Assembly (NCBI GenBank): GCA_965261915.1 | Contig: CBDHDW010000013.1 | Location: 1,054,001 to 1,118,000, forward strand | Source of the DNA: JAIBDK01 sp965261915 | GTDB taxonomy: Bacteria; Pseudomonadota; Gammaproteobacteria; Arenicellales; Poriferihabitantaceae | Direction: 5' to 3' | Length of the DNA: 64,000 nucleotides | Part shown: positions 35,048 through 43,270 of the stretch, piece after piece | Layout: the number at the start of each line of letters is the position of its first letter | Position numbering within the stretch: position 1 is the first letter of the stretch | Notes under the pieces: model-generated | The model's input: the letters and a program-made list of their open reading frames with translations, nothing else | What the model was told of the DNA's origin: nothing | The model's database searches: none | Made by a program: the position numbers and the translations under genes

Positions 35048-35620
35048 TCATATGGCGGACACCGCTGATGAATAGAGTACGGTAGGTTTTACGTCACCAG
35101 GTAACTTCGGTGCTATGCAGCCATATCCCATTTCCAGACAATCCTCCTCCGCCTCCAGCTCAATGAATTGGATTGTCATCGAAAGCGTGCGTGCGATATT
35201 TGAAAGAGTTGGCTTTAATTTCCGCCAATTTTGATCACCTTTATTAAATGCTTTCCAGTAATCGGATCGTCCCAGAATGATGATTTCCGGAGGTACGCGC
35301 TTCAGTGACGGATAACCGCTACTTTGTAATTCCTTGCTGATATCCTCCATATTCGCCTTAATCATGGCCGCATAAACCAGGGCTTCAAGCGTCGCCCCAA
35401 GCGGCGTACCACCTTTTACTTTCAACTCGATAATCGCGAGCCGCTCGTCGTCAATCAGCCCAAGAATATCGACTTTTCCAACCCCTTTATCTGGCCCCAC
35501 AGACTTTAGTGGCACTTGGTGGTCCAGAAACTCTATTTTATTTCCATTTTGCAGGAATAATGCTTCCAGCTTGAACTTATACCAGAGGGCAATCGCCAAA
35601 TGTTCCTCGACTCGATTGCT

Positions 35621-35628
35621 TCCCTTTT
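35621..35628. repeat. 8-bp target-site duplication of IS1595, left
   Basis: TCCCTTTT immediately before the IS terminus CCTAATTACCA; the same octamer occurs at 36661-36668. Eight base pairs is usual for IS1595. Confidence 0.92.
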
Positions 35629-36660
35629 CCTAATTACCATCTAACCCAAGCCTATCTTCAGCAAGTTTTCCGGCATCGGTGGCGTTCTGAGTGCCGCGCA
35701 AGCAAGCCTGGGAATGAGGTCGTTCAAATCAAAACGACGATTGAAACGATACTGAAATTCCGACAAGTATCGCTGAGCATATTTAGGTCGAATAGCATGA
35801 TAGGTACTGCGTAATGAACTCTTTAAGTTACCCAGAATCGTATTGACCCAATAGAACTCAGGTTTTTCGACAGACCCTCTCCCGCCGCCGCACACCATCT
35901 TGTCATGTAAGCAACCGGCCTCGACAACGGCATTAAAGCACGCCAAACCATCGGAGATAACAGTACTGCCCTCGGTCAGATGTTGCTGACTCCATGACTT
36001 AATCGCTTCTGTGCGGAAACCCTTTACGACCGACAACTTAACCCGAACAGGGCAATGATCGGCCGTGGTCTCCACCGCCGCTACAAAAGGCGTCTTACCG
36101 GCAGCACCGCGTCCCGGCTTGCACCCGGTACGCTCGCCGCCCAGGTAGGCATCATCCAATTCAATCAACCCGGATAGTTTGTTATTGTGATCCCGCTCCA
36201 TCATCACCTGCATAAGCTTGTGCTTCATCCGCCATGCGGCATTGTAGGAAATACCCAGGTGACGATGCAGTTTCATGGCCGAGATGCCTTTCTTGTCCTG
36301 TGTGATCAGATAGATACCCTGGAACCATAGCGTGAGCGGTAGTTTGGTGGATTCAAAGATCGTTCCAGCCGTCAGTGAAGTCTGGCGATTGCAGCGATTG
36401 CACTGCTGAAGTTTACGGATGGTCAACTGGCAGCACTTGTCGTGACCACAGGCCGGACACTGGAACCCTTTGGGCCACCGCCAAGCATAAAGCGCATCGA
36501 AGCATTGGTCTTCGGTACCGTACTGTTTGATAAAATCGTTCAAGCTAACCCCTTTCTGGAATTGCACCTTATTGCGCGCCATGACATACCCCTTATGAAT
36601 TAAATAGATAGACTGTGATTATATACGGGGTAGAGCGACTTATCTATAGTGGTAATTAGG
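35629..36660 (-). mobile_element. IS1595-family element (ISXO2-like)
   Basis: This 1032-bp element has ends CCTAATTACCA and TGGTAATTAGG as perfect 11-bp inverted repeats, flanked by TCCCTTTT direct repeats. It carries one intact transposase gene on the minus strand. It splits a nuclease-like gene in the same orientation. An orphan piece of a second copy is at 1863-1918. Confidence 0.95.
35641..36582 (-). CDS. IS1595-family transposase
   Basis: This intact 313-residue ISXO2-type transposase has an N-terminal zinc ribbon with two Cys pairs (FQCPACGHDKCC and LQQCNRCNRQTS). The DDE core includes IELDDAYLGG (Asp), VISDGLACFNAV (Asp) and the later GNLKSSLRSTYHAI region with the Asn/Glu characteristic of this family. 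The C-terminal FQYRFNRRFDL motif is also diagnostic. Start is the MARNKVQFQKG methionine. Confidence 0.95.
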   Translation of the reverse strand: MARNKVQFQKGVSLNDFIKQYGTEDQCFDALYAWRWPKGFQCPACGHDKCCQLTIRKLQQCNRCNRQTSLTAGTIFESTKLPLTLWFQGIYLITQDKKGISAMKLHRHLGISYNAAWRMKHKLMQVMMERDHNNKLSGLIELDDAYLGGERTGCKPGRGAAGKTPFVAAVETTADHCPVRVKLSVVKGFRTEAIKSWSQQHLTEGSTVISDGLACFNAVVEAGCLHDKMVCGGGRGSVEKPEFYWVNTILGNLKSSLRSTYHAIRPKYAQRYLSEFQYRFNRRFDLNDLIPRLACAALRTPPMPENLLKIGLG

Positions 36661-36668
36661 TCCCTTTT
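36661..36668. repeat. 8-bp target-site duplication of IS1595, right
   Basis: TCCCTTTT, identical to 35621-35628. Its position inside KKG of the reading frame lets the host gene be reconstructed without a frame change. Confidence 0.92.
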
Positions 36669-36877
36669 TGAAAGCGTGTTCAGGTTTGTGGAGTAAATAT
36701 TTGAGACCTTTTACATGTCGCTTGGGGGACATTGATTCGACTTTCTGCAATTGTTTAGCCAGACAATCTATATCCAATTTAACGCCATAGTCGACGAACT
36801 CCGACTTATTGTTGGCAGGCTTTTGCCTAATCTGATCGATAAGATCACTTAATTCCGTCATACGTCTCTCCACATTG

Positions 36878-37541
36878 CTTGAATTCACATAATAAGTGCA
36901 ACACTCCTAAGTCAGTCAAAGGGTACACTCGTACTCTTTTAACTGACGCGAAAAAAGGAGTAAAACATGACGAGATATACCCATTTGACTGAACACGAAA
37001 GAGACCACATTTGCCTCATGAATCAGCAAAACTGTACACTGACAGGAATCGCTAAAACCATGGGCAGAAGTTAAGTCAACCATCAGCCGTGAAATTAAAC
37101 GCAATACCGGGGGCAACGGCTATCGCTACAAACAAGCCCACCGCTTTGCCCAAACGAGGCATCAGCAAAAGCCCAAGCACATCAGGCTCAATGACGAGTT
37201 AAAGCTTCATATTCAACAAAAGCTTGCACTGTATTGGAGTCCTGAACAAATTAGCGGTCGGCAAGAAAATGGGGGGAAACATCAGTATTAGCACCGAATC
37301 CATCTATCGTCTCATTTTGAAAGACAAAGTAGCGGATGGGTCGTTATATCGATACTTGCGCCATCAGGGCAAGAAATATCGCAAGCGTTATGGCAAGAAC
37401 GATTACCGCGGACGCATCCCCAATCGGGTTGATATTGCTGATAGACCCAGTATAGTGGACAATCGTTCGCGTATAGGCGTAGTGATAGAGGGGGGAAGCT
37501 GATTGTGTTATCCGTAAGGGTCGTCAAGGGGTGTTTGCCAC
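36878..37541 (+). pseudogene. IS30-family element remnant with frameshifted transposase
   Basis: The left end (36878-36905) is followed by a transposase start at 36967, MTRYTHLTEHERDHICLMN, the IS30 HTH. A base is missing at about 37072 (MGRS-stop, then STISREIKRNTGGNGYRYKQ in the next frame). Another shift follows SPEQISG. A further frame gives NISISTESIYRLILKDKVAD and DYRGRIPNRVDIADRPSIV. It fades at KGRQGVFAT near 37541, before the final catalytic Glu region. At least three lesions, so this is old debris. The right end is missing. Confidence 0.85.
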
Positions 37542-37780
37542 CCAAAGATTTTGTTCAGTCAACAGATCGTCTGATTCAATCCAGGTAATGGGATAGTGCG
37601 GGTGAAATAGTGAATCTTTTATTTTCGGTAATTCATCAATAGCCGCAACCGTCGACCAGGAATTCATATCTTCCATACTCGATATTCGCAAAGGACTACT
37701 GATATTTTCAGCATGATGGCCTTCGATACTTTCCATGACTCCGTAAAATTTGCTGAGTGAACTCGATGCGTACCTATCGT
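37524..37780 (-). pseudogene. YcaO-domain fragment (tentative)
   Basis: About 80 residues read SLSKFYGVMESIEGHHAENI, then SPLRISSMEDM, ELPKIKDSLFHPHYPITWIE and DDLLTEQNLWV. The pattern (A/G)xMESIExxHAE...PLR...LP...F.P..PI.WIE..DLL....WV is that of YcaO proteins, ATP-dependent cyclodehydratases that act in azoline/thioamide or RiPP maturation or on ribosomal protein S12. The fragment is cut on one side by IS30 debris and fades into IS1380 flanking sequence on the other. Family call is by eye only. Confidence 0.45.
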
Positions 37781-37892
37781 ACAGGTGATCGGTTGCAGAG
37801 AATGTATCGTCAAAGGTTAACAGTCCTGTGTCAGATACAGAGGCAGACCGTCAGATCATACCGCTGGTTTCGTAACTGCCACATTAACTGTC

Positions 37893-39546
37893 ACCCCCAA
37901 TCCCCAGATAGAAATCTCTTAAACGCAGGAAGCCTTGGCTGTATAATGGTTTGCTCTTAAACCCACCATCACCCAATGGGTGCACAGCTCAAGGCTGATG
38001 ACTATTCTACCCTACAAACTCGATACAACGAACGATTTACTCACCTCTCGTGCCGGTTTATTGGCGATTGCTCAACTAATGGACTCCCTGAACCTGTCTG
38101 AGCGAATCGACAAGCACTTCCCCCAGCCTAAAAGCAATCGTGGGTATAAGCCCTCGGAGTTCATCAAGACCCTCATCCTGATGCAGCATGAAGGCAGTTT
38201 TCACCTGGATGAGGTTCGCAACCTTCAGGATGATGAAGCACTGCGCACCGTGCTGGATCTCAAGAAACTTCCCCAGGCGACCACGATTGGAGATTGGCTC
38301 AGGCGAATGGGAAGCCAGCCGCAAATCCAGGCTGCCTGGGTAAAGGTGAATAAAGCCTTATTGAAGGTAGCCTTGCATCGCTGTAAGGAAGTCACACTGG
38401 ACATTGATGCCACTGAAATTGTTGCCCATAAAGCGGGTGCACGGTGGACTTACAACAAGAACAAGGGTTTTATGCCGATGGTCGGGCATATTGCGGAAAC
38501 CGGGCAGATCGTGGCCGTGGATTTCCGTCACGGCAATGTGCCGCCAGCGAAAGATAATAAGCCGTTTATCCAGCAATGCCAGCAGTCGCTCCCGGAAGAC
38601 TGTACCGTGAAGGCGCTGCGTATTGACGCCGCCGGCTACCAAACAAAAGTCATTGAGTATTGTGATAAGCAGGGTATCGAGTATGCCATTCGCGCCAAGA
38701 CCAGCGCCGCACTGCGCGCGCAGATAGCAGCGGCAAGCGCTTCGGACTGGCAGCCTTTGCTGGATAAAAAAGACAAAGCGGTCAATGGTCAGGATACCTA
38801 CCGCACCAGTTTCTGCATCGGTGAGTATGAAAAACCCTTCACCCTTATCATTCAGAGAACAGCCGTTACCGGCCAGGCGAGTCTGGATTTAGATTCATCA
38901 GATAACTCAGAAAACAGTTCAGAGGAAATAAACTCAGGTGCTTATATTTATCGTGCGATTGCCACTAATCGGGATAGCCTTAGCGATAGCGAGATTGTCC
39001 ACTGGTACAACCAGCGTGGCGAGGACAGCGAGAACCGAATCAAGGAACTGAAACGAGATTTTGGTGGCGACACCCTGCCGTGTTCAGATTTTGCTGCCAA
39101 TGTGCTGTACTTTTTAATCTCCGCACTCTCCTACAATCTATGTGCCCTCATGCGTCAGTTGCTGCCGGGGGAGTTGTCCCAGCATCGTGCGATAACACTG
39201 CGCTGGCGGCTGTACGCCATCGCGGCAAAAGTGGTTAGAACGGGACGTCAACTCTTGGTAAAAATGCGGGAAAACCACCGACTACTACTGGAACGAGTGC
39301 TGCTGGCACTGAAGGAGTTTGAAGCGCCGCCCATTTAACCCGACATAGAACAAGAATAACGGCTTCTGCAGGACAGGTGCGTCAAAAATAGCCGATTTAG
39401 CACTGATAATGCACCGAACAGCGGTTTTTGAGTAAACCTCTCGGCACTAGCCACCATAATTTGCTGTAATGGCCAGCCACAAGGCTTGAAAGAGGGATTC
39501 ACCGAGCCCTGAAGCGCTGATGCTACTCTATCTGGGGATTTGGGGT
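37893..39546 (+). mobile_element. IS1380-family element
   Basis: This 1.65-kb element is bounded by ACCCCCAATCCCCAGATA on the left and TATCTGGGGATTTGGGGT on the right, an 18-bp inverted repeat with one mismatch. One transposase gene lies on the plus strand. The exact terminal base and the short duplication could not be fixed (TCA occurs at both junctions, one base short of the usual four). Confidence 0.82.
37998..39338 (+). CDS. IS1380-family transposase
   Basis: The product (446 residues from the ATG, MTILPYKLDTTNDLLTSRAG) is intact. DDE features are LDIDATEIVAHK (first Asp), LRIDAAGYQTKVIEY (second Asp) and the C-terminal WYNQRGEDSENRIKELKRD with the conserved Glu, typical of IS1380/IS4-superfamily DDE_Tnp_1 group proteins. 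A GTG 18 bp upstream (37980) is an alternative start. An acidic Ser-rich insert (DSSDNSENSSEE) lies before the last catalytic segment. Confidence 0.93.
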   Translation: MTILPYKLDTTNDLLTSRAGLLAIAQLMDSLNLSERIDKHFPQPKSNRGYKPSEFIKTLILMQHEGSFHLDEVRNLQDDEALRTVLDLKKLPQATTIGDWLRRMGSQPQIQAAWVKVNKALLKVALHRCKEVTLDIDATEIVAHKAGARWTYNKNKGFMPMVGHIAETGQIVAVDFRHGNVPPAKDNKPFIQQCQQSLPEDCTVKALRIDAAGYQTKVIEYCDKQGIEYAIRAKTSAALRAQIAAASASDWQPLLDKKDKAVNGQDTYRTSFCIGEYEKPFTLIIQRTAVTGQASLDLDSSDNSENSSEEINSGAYIYRAIATNRDSLSDSEIVHWYNQRGEDSENRIKELKRDFGGDTLPCSDFAANVLYFLISALSYNLCALMRQLLPGELSQHRAITLRWRLYAIAAKVVRTGRQLLVKMRENHRLLLERVLLALKEFEAPPI

Positions 39547-39634
39547 CACAACATCTTGTTTTAATGATCATTTTTCGGGACAATAGCGCCCTCAAAAATC
39601 CATACTTCTGACCCTTTTCCCAGGTATTTTATCC

Positions 39635-40528
39635 ATGTCCGATAGCAACCAAAAACTAAACAGTGTCCACAATTCAACCGGATTTATTGCAGCGCTGGAC
39701 CAAAGTGGTGGAAGCACCCCAAAAGCACTCAGCATGTACGGCGTAAATGAGTCAGAATACAGCAGCGAAGATGAGATGTACCAGCGGGTCCATGACATGC
39801 GCACGCGTATTATGACCAATGAACACTTTACCCGCGATAAAATTCTCGCGGCAATATTGTTTGAGAATACAATGGATCGGGACGTTAATGGTAAACGCAC
39901 TGCACGTTATCTTTGGGAGGAAAAACAGATCCTGCCCATTCTTAAGGTCGACAAAGGTTTGGCGGATGAAGAAAATGGCGTTCAGGTAATGAAACCAATG
40001 CCCGATCTGGATGCCCTTCTCGAGCGCGCGGTAGATAATGGAATTTTCGGAACGAAAATGCGGTCTGTGATTAAATCAAATTCAGCATCAGGCATTGAAG
40101 CAGTTGTGCAGCAGCAGTTTGATGTTGGTAAACAAATTATTGCCAAGGGTCTGATTCCGATCATTGAACCTGAAGTAGATATTCACGCGTCTGACAAGGC
40201 TGAATGTGAAGCAACCTTGCGTTCTGAACTTATGAAACAACTGGATAATCTCGAACCAGATCAGAATGTAATTTTCAAGCTTAGCCTTCCAGAGGAAGCG
40301 AATTTTTATCGTTCCTGTATTGACCACGCCAACGTCGTAAAAGTCGTTGCACTTTCTGGCGGGTACAGTCGAGAACAGGCAAATCGTCGACTTGGCGAAA
40401 ACAACGGCATGATCGCGAGCTTTTCTCGGGCGCTATCCGAAGGGTTATCTGCGCAACAATCGGATGACGAATTCAGTAATATGTTAGGTCGTTCAATTGA
40501 CGCGATCGTCGCCGCATCTCGCACCTGA
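39635..40528 (+). CDS. Class I fructose-1,6-bisphosphate aldolase
   Basis: This 297-residue Schiff-base aldolase cleaves fructose-1,6-bisphosphate to DHAP and glyceraldehyde-3-phosphate. GFIAALDQSGGSTPKAL near the N-terminus and LKVDKGL are the family's phosphate- and substrate-binding stretches. The likely Schiff-base lysine is Lys215 in NVIFKLSLPEE, and VVALSGGYSREQA is conserved. It resembles the staphylococcal-type class I enzyme rather than the class II enzyme usual in gammaproteobacteria. It stands alone here, 10 kb from the pgk-gap-tkt group. Confidence 0.92.
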   Translation: MSDSNQKLNSVHNSTGFIAALDQSGGSTPKALSMYGVNESEYSSEDEMYQRVHDMRTRIMTNEHFTRDKILAAILFENTMDRDVNGKRTARYLWEEKQILPILKVDKGLADEENGVQVMKPMPDLDALLERAVDNGIFGTKMRSVIKSNSASGIEAVVQQQFDVGKQIIAKGLIPIIEPEVDIHASDKAECEATLRSELMKQLDNLEPDQNVIFKLSLPEEANFYRSCIDHANVVKVVALSGGYSREQANRRLGENNGMIASFSRALSEGLSAQQSDDEFSNMLGRSIDAIVAASRT

Positions 40529-40569
40529 TATCATCAGGTCAAATTCGATTATGCTTACGGAAGCCCGCT

Positions 40570-40878
40570 GTGAAGCCGGTATTCGGCGTCGATATTGACG
40601 CGGTATCAGGGCTTGCCAAAGCTGTTGTAACCCAGCCAAAAGCTTTTTATAAGCAACTGGAAAAGCACGGCGGATATATCGATCCACTTAAAGTTTATCG
40701 CCGATGTGTGGTGGTTTTTGCCGATGTATTTCGCCTCGACAGTTACGCACAAATTATCAGCCAAACCGGTGTGATTGTACCTGGCACAATCGCAATTTTG
40801 TTTATCACCCTGAATCTTTCCGGCGAACGAACCCAACGACAAAATGACGCAAAACTTAAGGAGAATTCAATCAGTTGA
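40570..40878 (+). CDS. Small hypothetical protein, possibly a Yip1-like remnant
   Basis: A 102-residue frame with a GTG start 39 bp after the aldolase stop. The segment LAKAVVTQPKAFYKQLEKHG-GYIDPL resembles the N-terminal lead of Yip1-domain membrane proteins, and a hydrophobic GVIVPGTIAILFITLNL follows. In those proteins the lead is followed by several helices, of which only one is visible, so this may be a truncated or frame-damaged copy. Family call is weak. Confidence 0.4.
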   Translation: MKPVFGVDIDAVSGLAKAVVTQPKAFYKQLEKHGGYIDPLKVYRRCVVVFADVFRLDSYAQIISQTGVIVPGTIAILFITLNLSGERTQRQNDAKLKENSIS

Positions 40879-40956
40879 TGAATGAAATTCAGCTTCAAAC
40901 CTCAGAACAATCCGATAGCCAGTCTATTTCCAGGAACAATATCACCGAATCCTGCA

Positions 40957-41931
40957 TTAGCGCAGGCACTGCTTAAAAGCAGAAACCAGGTTCGCCATCA
41001 TTTCAAACCATAAGTCAGGTCCTGGCGCTATCTCCGACCCTAATGGATCCAGAACTGCAATTCGGATGTTCAGCCCCTCAACCAGCGCTTCCAGTTTACG
41101 GCTATCAAATTGTGGCTCGCTAAAAACACAACGGACACCCTTTTTCCGGATTTCACTGCGTAGTTCAGAAACCCGTCTTGCACCAGGGAGATTTTCTGGT
41201 CCGATCAGAACCGATCCAACCAGCTGCAAGCCGTAGGCCTGCTCGAAATATTGAAAGGCATCGTGAAATACCAGAAATGGCGAGTTTTTGACCGATTCCA
41301 GTTCTCGCTTAAACACATGATCAAGCTGATTGATTGCTGCTTTCGCCCGATCTGTATTTTTCTCGTAAGTTAATGCATTGCTGGGATCCATCTGCTGCAG
41401 GCGTGCGGCCACAACATCAAGTATATCGATGGAAACAGCGGGGCTTAGCCAAACGTGCGGGTCAAACTGGAAATCTGAATGATCATCATTTGAACGGTCA
41501 TGGTCAAGCCGCTCTCTGGGCCCCAGTTTACTTTGCTCTGGAAGTACATTCAACAACGAAATGTATTCAATACCGGACTCCTCTGTCAGGTATTTTGCCA
41601 CCGATTGCTCGAAAGTTTTTCCAGTCATCACCACTAAGTCCGAAATGGAAAGCAACCTCACCATTGATGGTTTAATCGACTGAATATGCGGGGACTGTTG
41701 TCCAGAATATATTAATTCGGGTTCACCTATTCCTTGCATAACGATGCTCACAAGGGAATGAAGAGGGGGAATCGTAACGATGACATTCGGCGAGGCCAGA
41801 GAGTGGCTTGCATAAGTCAAACAAAACAACAGGCATGAATATCGGCAGCACCGCGACAATCGCAGAAAACGATTACGCCCAGCAACAGAAATTTGAGTTT
41901 TAAAATAATGAAGCAAATGGATGGGTTGCAT
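40957..41931 (-). CDS. znuA: Zinc ABC transporter substrate-binding protein ZnuA
   Basis: This periplasmic zinc-binding lipoprotein-like receptor has a hydrophobic signal segment (YSCLLFCLTYASHSLASP), the VIVTIPPLHSLVSIVMQGIG start of mature ZnuA, a His/Asp-rich loop (LDHDRSNDDHSDFQFDPHVW) and the conserved FHDAFQYFEQAYGL. I choose the ATG at 41931 (MQPIHLLHYFK, 324 residues), because the longer frame from 41973 would begin inside the Zur box. It is divergent from zur-znuC-znuB and shares the operator with them. Confidence 0.93.
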   Translation of the reverse strand: MQPIHLLHYFKTQISVAGRNRFLRLSRCCRYSCLLFCLTYASHSLASPNVIVTIPPLHSLVSIVMQGIGEPELIYSGQQSPHIQSIKPSMVRLLSISDLVVMTGKTFEQSVAKYLTEESGIEYISLLNVLPEQSKLGPRERLDHDRSNDDHSDFQFDPHVWLSPAVSIDILDVVAARLQQMDPSNALTYEKNTDRAKAAINQLDHVFKRELESVKNSPFLVFHDAFQYFEQAYGLQLVGSVLIGPENLPGARRVSELRSEIRKKGVRCVFSEPQFDSRKLEALVEGLNIRIAVLDPLGSEIAPGPDLWFEMMANLVSAFKQCLR

Positions 41932-41951
41932 ACTGCAATCTTGATTGAAAA

Positions 41952-41968
41952 ACGTTATTATATAACAT
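41952..41968. promoter_or_regulatory. Zur box between znuA and zur
   Basis: ACGTTATTATATAACAT matches the enterobacterial Zur consensus ATGTTATANTATAACAT at 15 of 16 defined positions apart from two changes (C for T at position 2, T for A at position 8). It lies 21 bp before the znuA start and 38 bp before the zur start, suited to repress both transcripts when zinc is replete. Confidence 0.85.
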
Positions 41969-42005
41969 ATCACTGCTCACAAGTTTTTGTACTTGGTTTT
42001 TAGAA

Positions 42006-42488
42006 TTGAAAAAATCTGCTCATCAGGCCTTTCAAAGCATAGAACACGACCATCATGCCTGTATTAATTCGGCGCTGAATGTCGCCGACCTGATATGCGT
42101 GAAAAATGATGCGCGCTTCACCCCCATACGCAAACGCATCCTTGAATTAATCTGGCAAAGTCATAAGCCGATCCTGGCTTATGACATCCTGAAAATTTTA
42201 CGCCGAGAAAAAGAAAATACCGAACCTCCAACCGTCTATCGTGGGCTGGATTTTTTATTGGAACAAAAACTGATTCATAAAATTGAATCTCGAAATGCCT
42301 ATGTCGGCTGCAGTTTCGCGAACCGCCCGCATATTGGGCAGTTTTTAATTTGTACCGGATGCGATCAATTTATCGAACTCGACAGCGCCAGCATTAACCG
42401 AACAATTTTAAATGAAGCCTCAAAATCGAATTTTAAAATCGATCACCAAACTGTTGAAATTTCAGGATATTGCCCAGAATGCCAGTAA
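42006..42488 (+). CDS. zur: Zinc uptake regulator Zur (Fur family)
   Basis: This 160-residue Fur-family repressor has an N-terminal winged helix (FTPIRKRILELIWQ, then TEPPTVYRGLDFLLEQ) and a C-terminal dimerisation domain with structural zinc cysteines in CTGCDQ and the terminal CPECQ. The His-rich start (IEHDHHAC) is typical of Zur. Start is TTG. It is translationally linked to znuC: the znuC ATG lies within the last codons of zur. It is likely autoregulated through the Zur box immediately upstream. Confidence 0.92.
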   Translation: MKKSAHQAFQSIEHDHHACINSALNVADLICVKNDARFTPIRKRILELIWQSHKPILAYDILKILRREKENTEPPTVYRGLDFLLEQKLIHKIESRNAYVGCSFANRPHIGQFLICTGCDQFIELDSASINRTILNEASKSNFKIDHQTVEISGYCPECQ

Positions 42489-43264
42489 CCAGCGAACCGA
42501 CATCGGAATCTTTGCTAAAACTGGTCTCCCTGTCTGTATCAAGACGAGGCGAACATATCCTTGACAACATTGATCTGCAGGTTAGCCGTGGTGAAATAGT
42601 CACGCTTGTGGGACCCAATGGTGCCGGCAAGAGCACCCTTGTAGAAACCGCACTTGGTTTGAGCCAACCTACTTCAGGACGGGTCATTCGATCCAGAAAT
42701 CTACGTATAGGCTACGTACCTCAATCAATTGATATTGATGAAACGCTGCCGATATCGGTACGGCGATTCCTTTCCATCGCCGCTAATACGCAATCCCAGG
42801 CAGTTCAGAATCCTGTCGAACAGATTTTGATGCGGGTGAATGCCACGGAACTCGTAGATCGACAGCTGAATCTGATATCGGGAGGCGAAATGCGACGGGT
42901 CATTCTCGCGCGTGCTCTACTGACCCAGCCTGATTTACTGATACTCGACGAGCCAACATCCGGCGTGGACCTATCCGGCCAATCAAATCTCTATCAACTG
43001 ATACAGGACATACGCGACCAATACCAATGCGGTGTTTTACTGGTATCGCATAATTTACACGTGGTCATGGCCGCTTCAGACCGTGTCGTCTGTTTAAATC
43101 GGCATCTGTGTTGTTCTGGAACACCCGAGGATGTGCAGCAGCACCCTGAATTTGTATCGTTGTTTGGTCAACAAGGCGCAAATGCCCTTGGAATCTATCG
43201 CCACGAACACGACCATGAACACGATCTGCACGGCAATGTTCACCCATCACACTGTAACCATTAA
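42479..43264 (+). CDS. znuC: Zinc ABC transporter ATPase ZnuC
   Basis: This ABC ATPase energises zinc import with ZnuA and ZnuB. Walker A is GPNGAGKST, the signature is LISGGEMRRV, Walker B is LLILDEPTSGVD, and the switch His is in VSHNLH. A His-rich C-terminal tail (HEHDHEHDLHGNVHPSHCNH) is typical of ZnuC and may sense or hold zinc. I prefer the ATG at 42479, overlapping the zur stop, over a TTG at 42470. The znuB gene starts 6 bp downstream. Confidence 0.94.
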   Translation: MPVTSEPTSESLLKLVSLSVSRRGEHILDNIDLQVSRGEIVTLVGPNGAGKSTLVETALGLSQPTSGRVIRSRNLRIGYVPQSIDIDETLPISVRRFLSIAANTQSQAVQNPVEQILMRVNATELVDRQLNLISGGEMRRVILARALLTQPDLLILDEPTSGVDLSGQSNLYQLIQDIRDQYQCGVLLVSHNLHVVMAASDRVVCLNRHLCCSGTPEDVQQHPEFVSLFGQQGANALGIYRHEHDHEHDLHGNVHPSHCNH

Positions 43265-43270
43265 TTCAGC

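Larger units (their letters stand above)
35048..36861 (-). pseudogene. PD-(D/E)XK-like nuclease-fold protein 2, split by IS1595
   Basis: The N-terminal part starts at ATG 36861 (MTELSDLIDQIRQKPANN) and runs to EHAFKKG. The C-terminal part begins SNRVEEHLAIALWYKFKLEA. Removing the IS1595 element plus one TCCCTTTT copy fuses them in frame to about 255 residues. The core GVGKVDILGLIDDERLAII then ELKVKGG is a good D...E-x-K nuclease motif, as seen in DUF-type Holliday-resolvase-fold or restriction-like proteins. It is adjacent to another such gene (33774). Precise family unknown. Confidence 0.8.

Noticed and set aside
41932..41973. Upstream start of znuA at 41973
   Set aside because: It would place the start codon inside or upstream of the Zur box; the ATG at 41931 gives a normal signal peptide.
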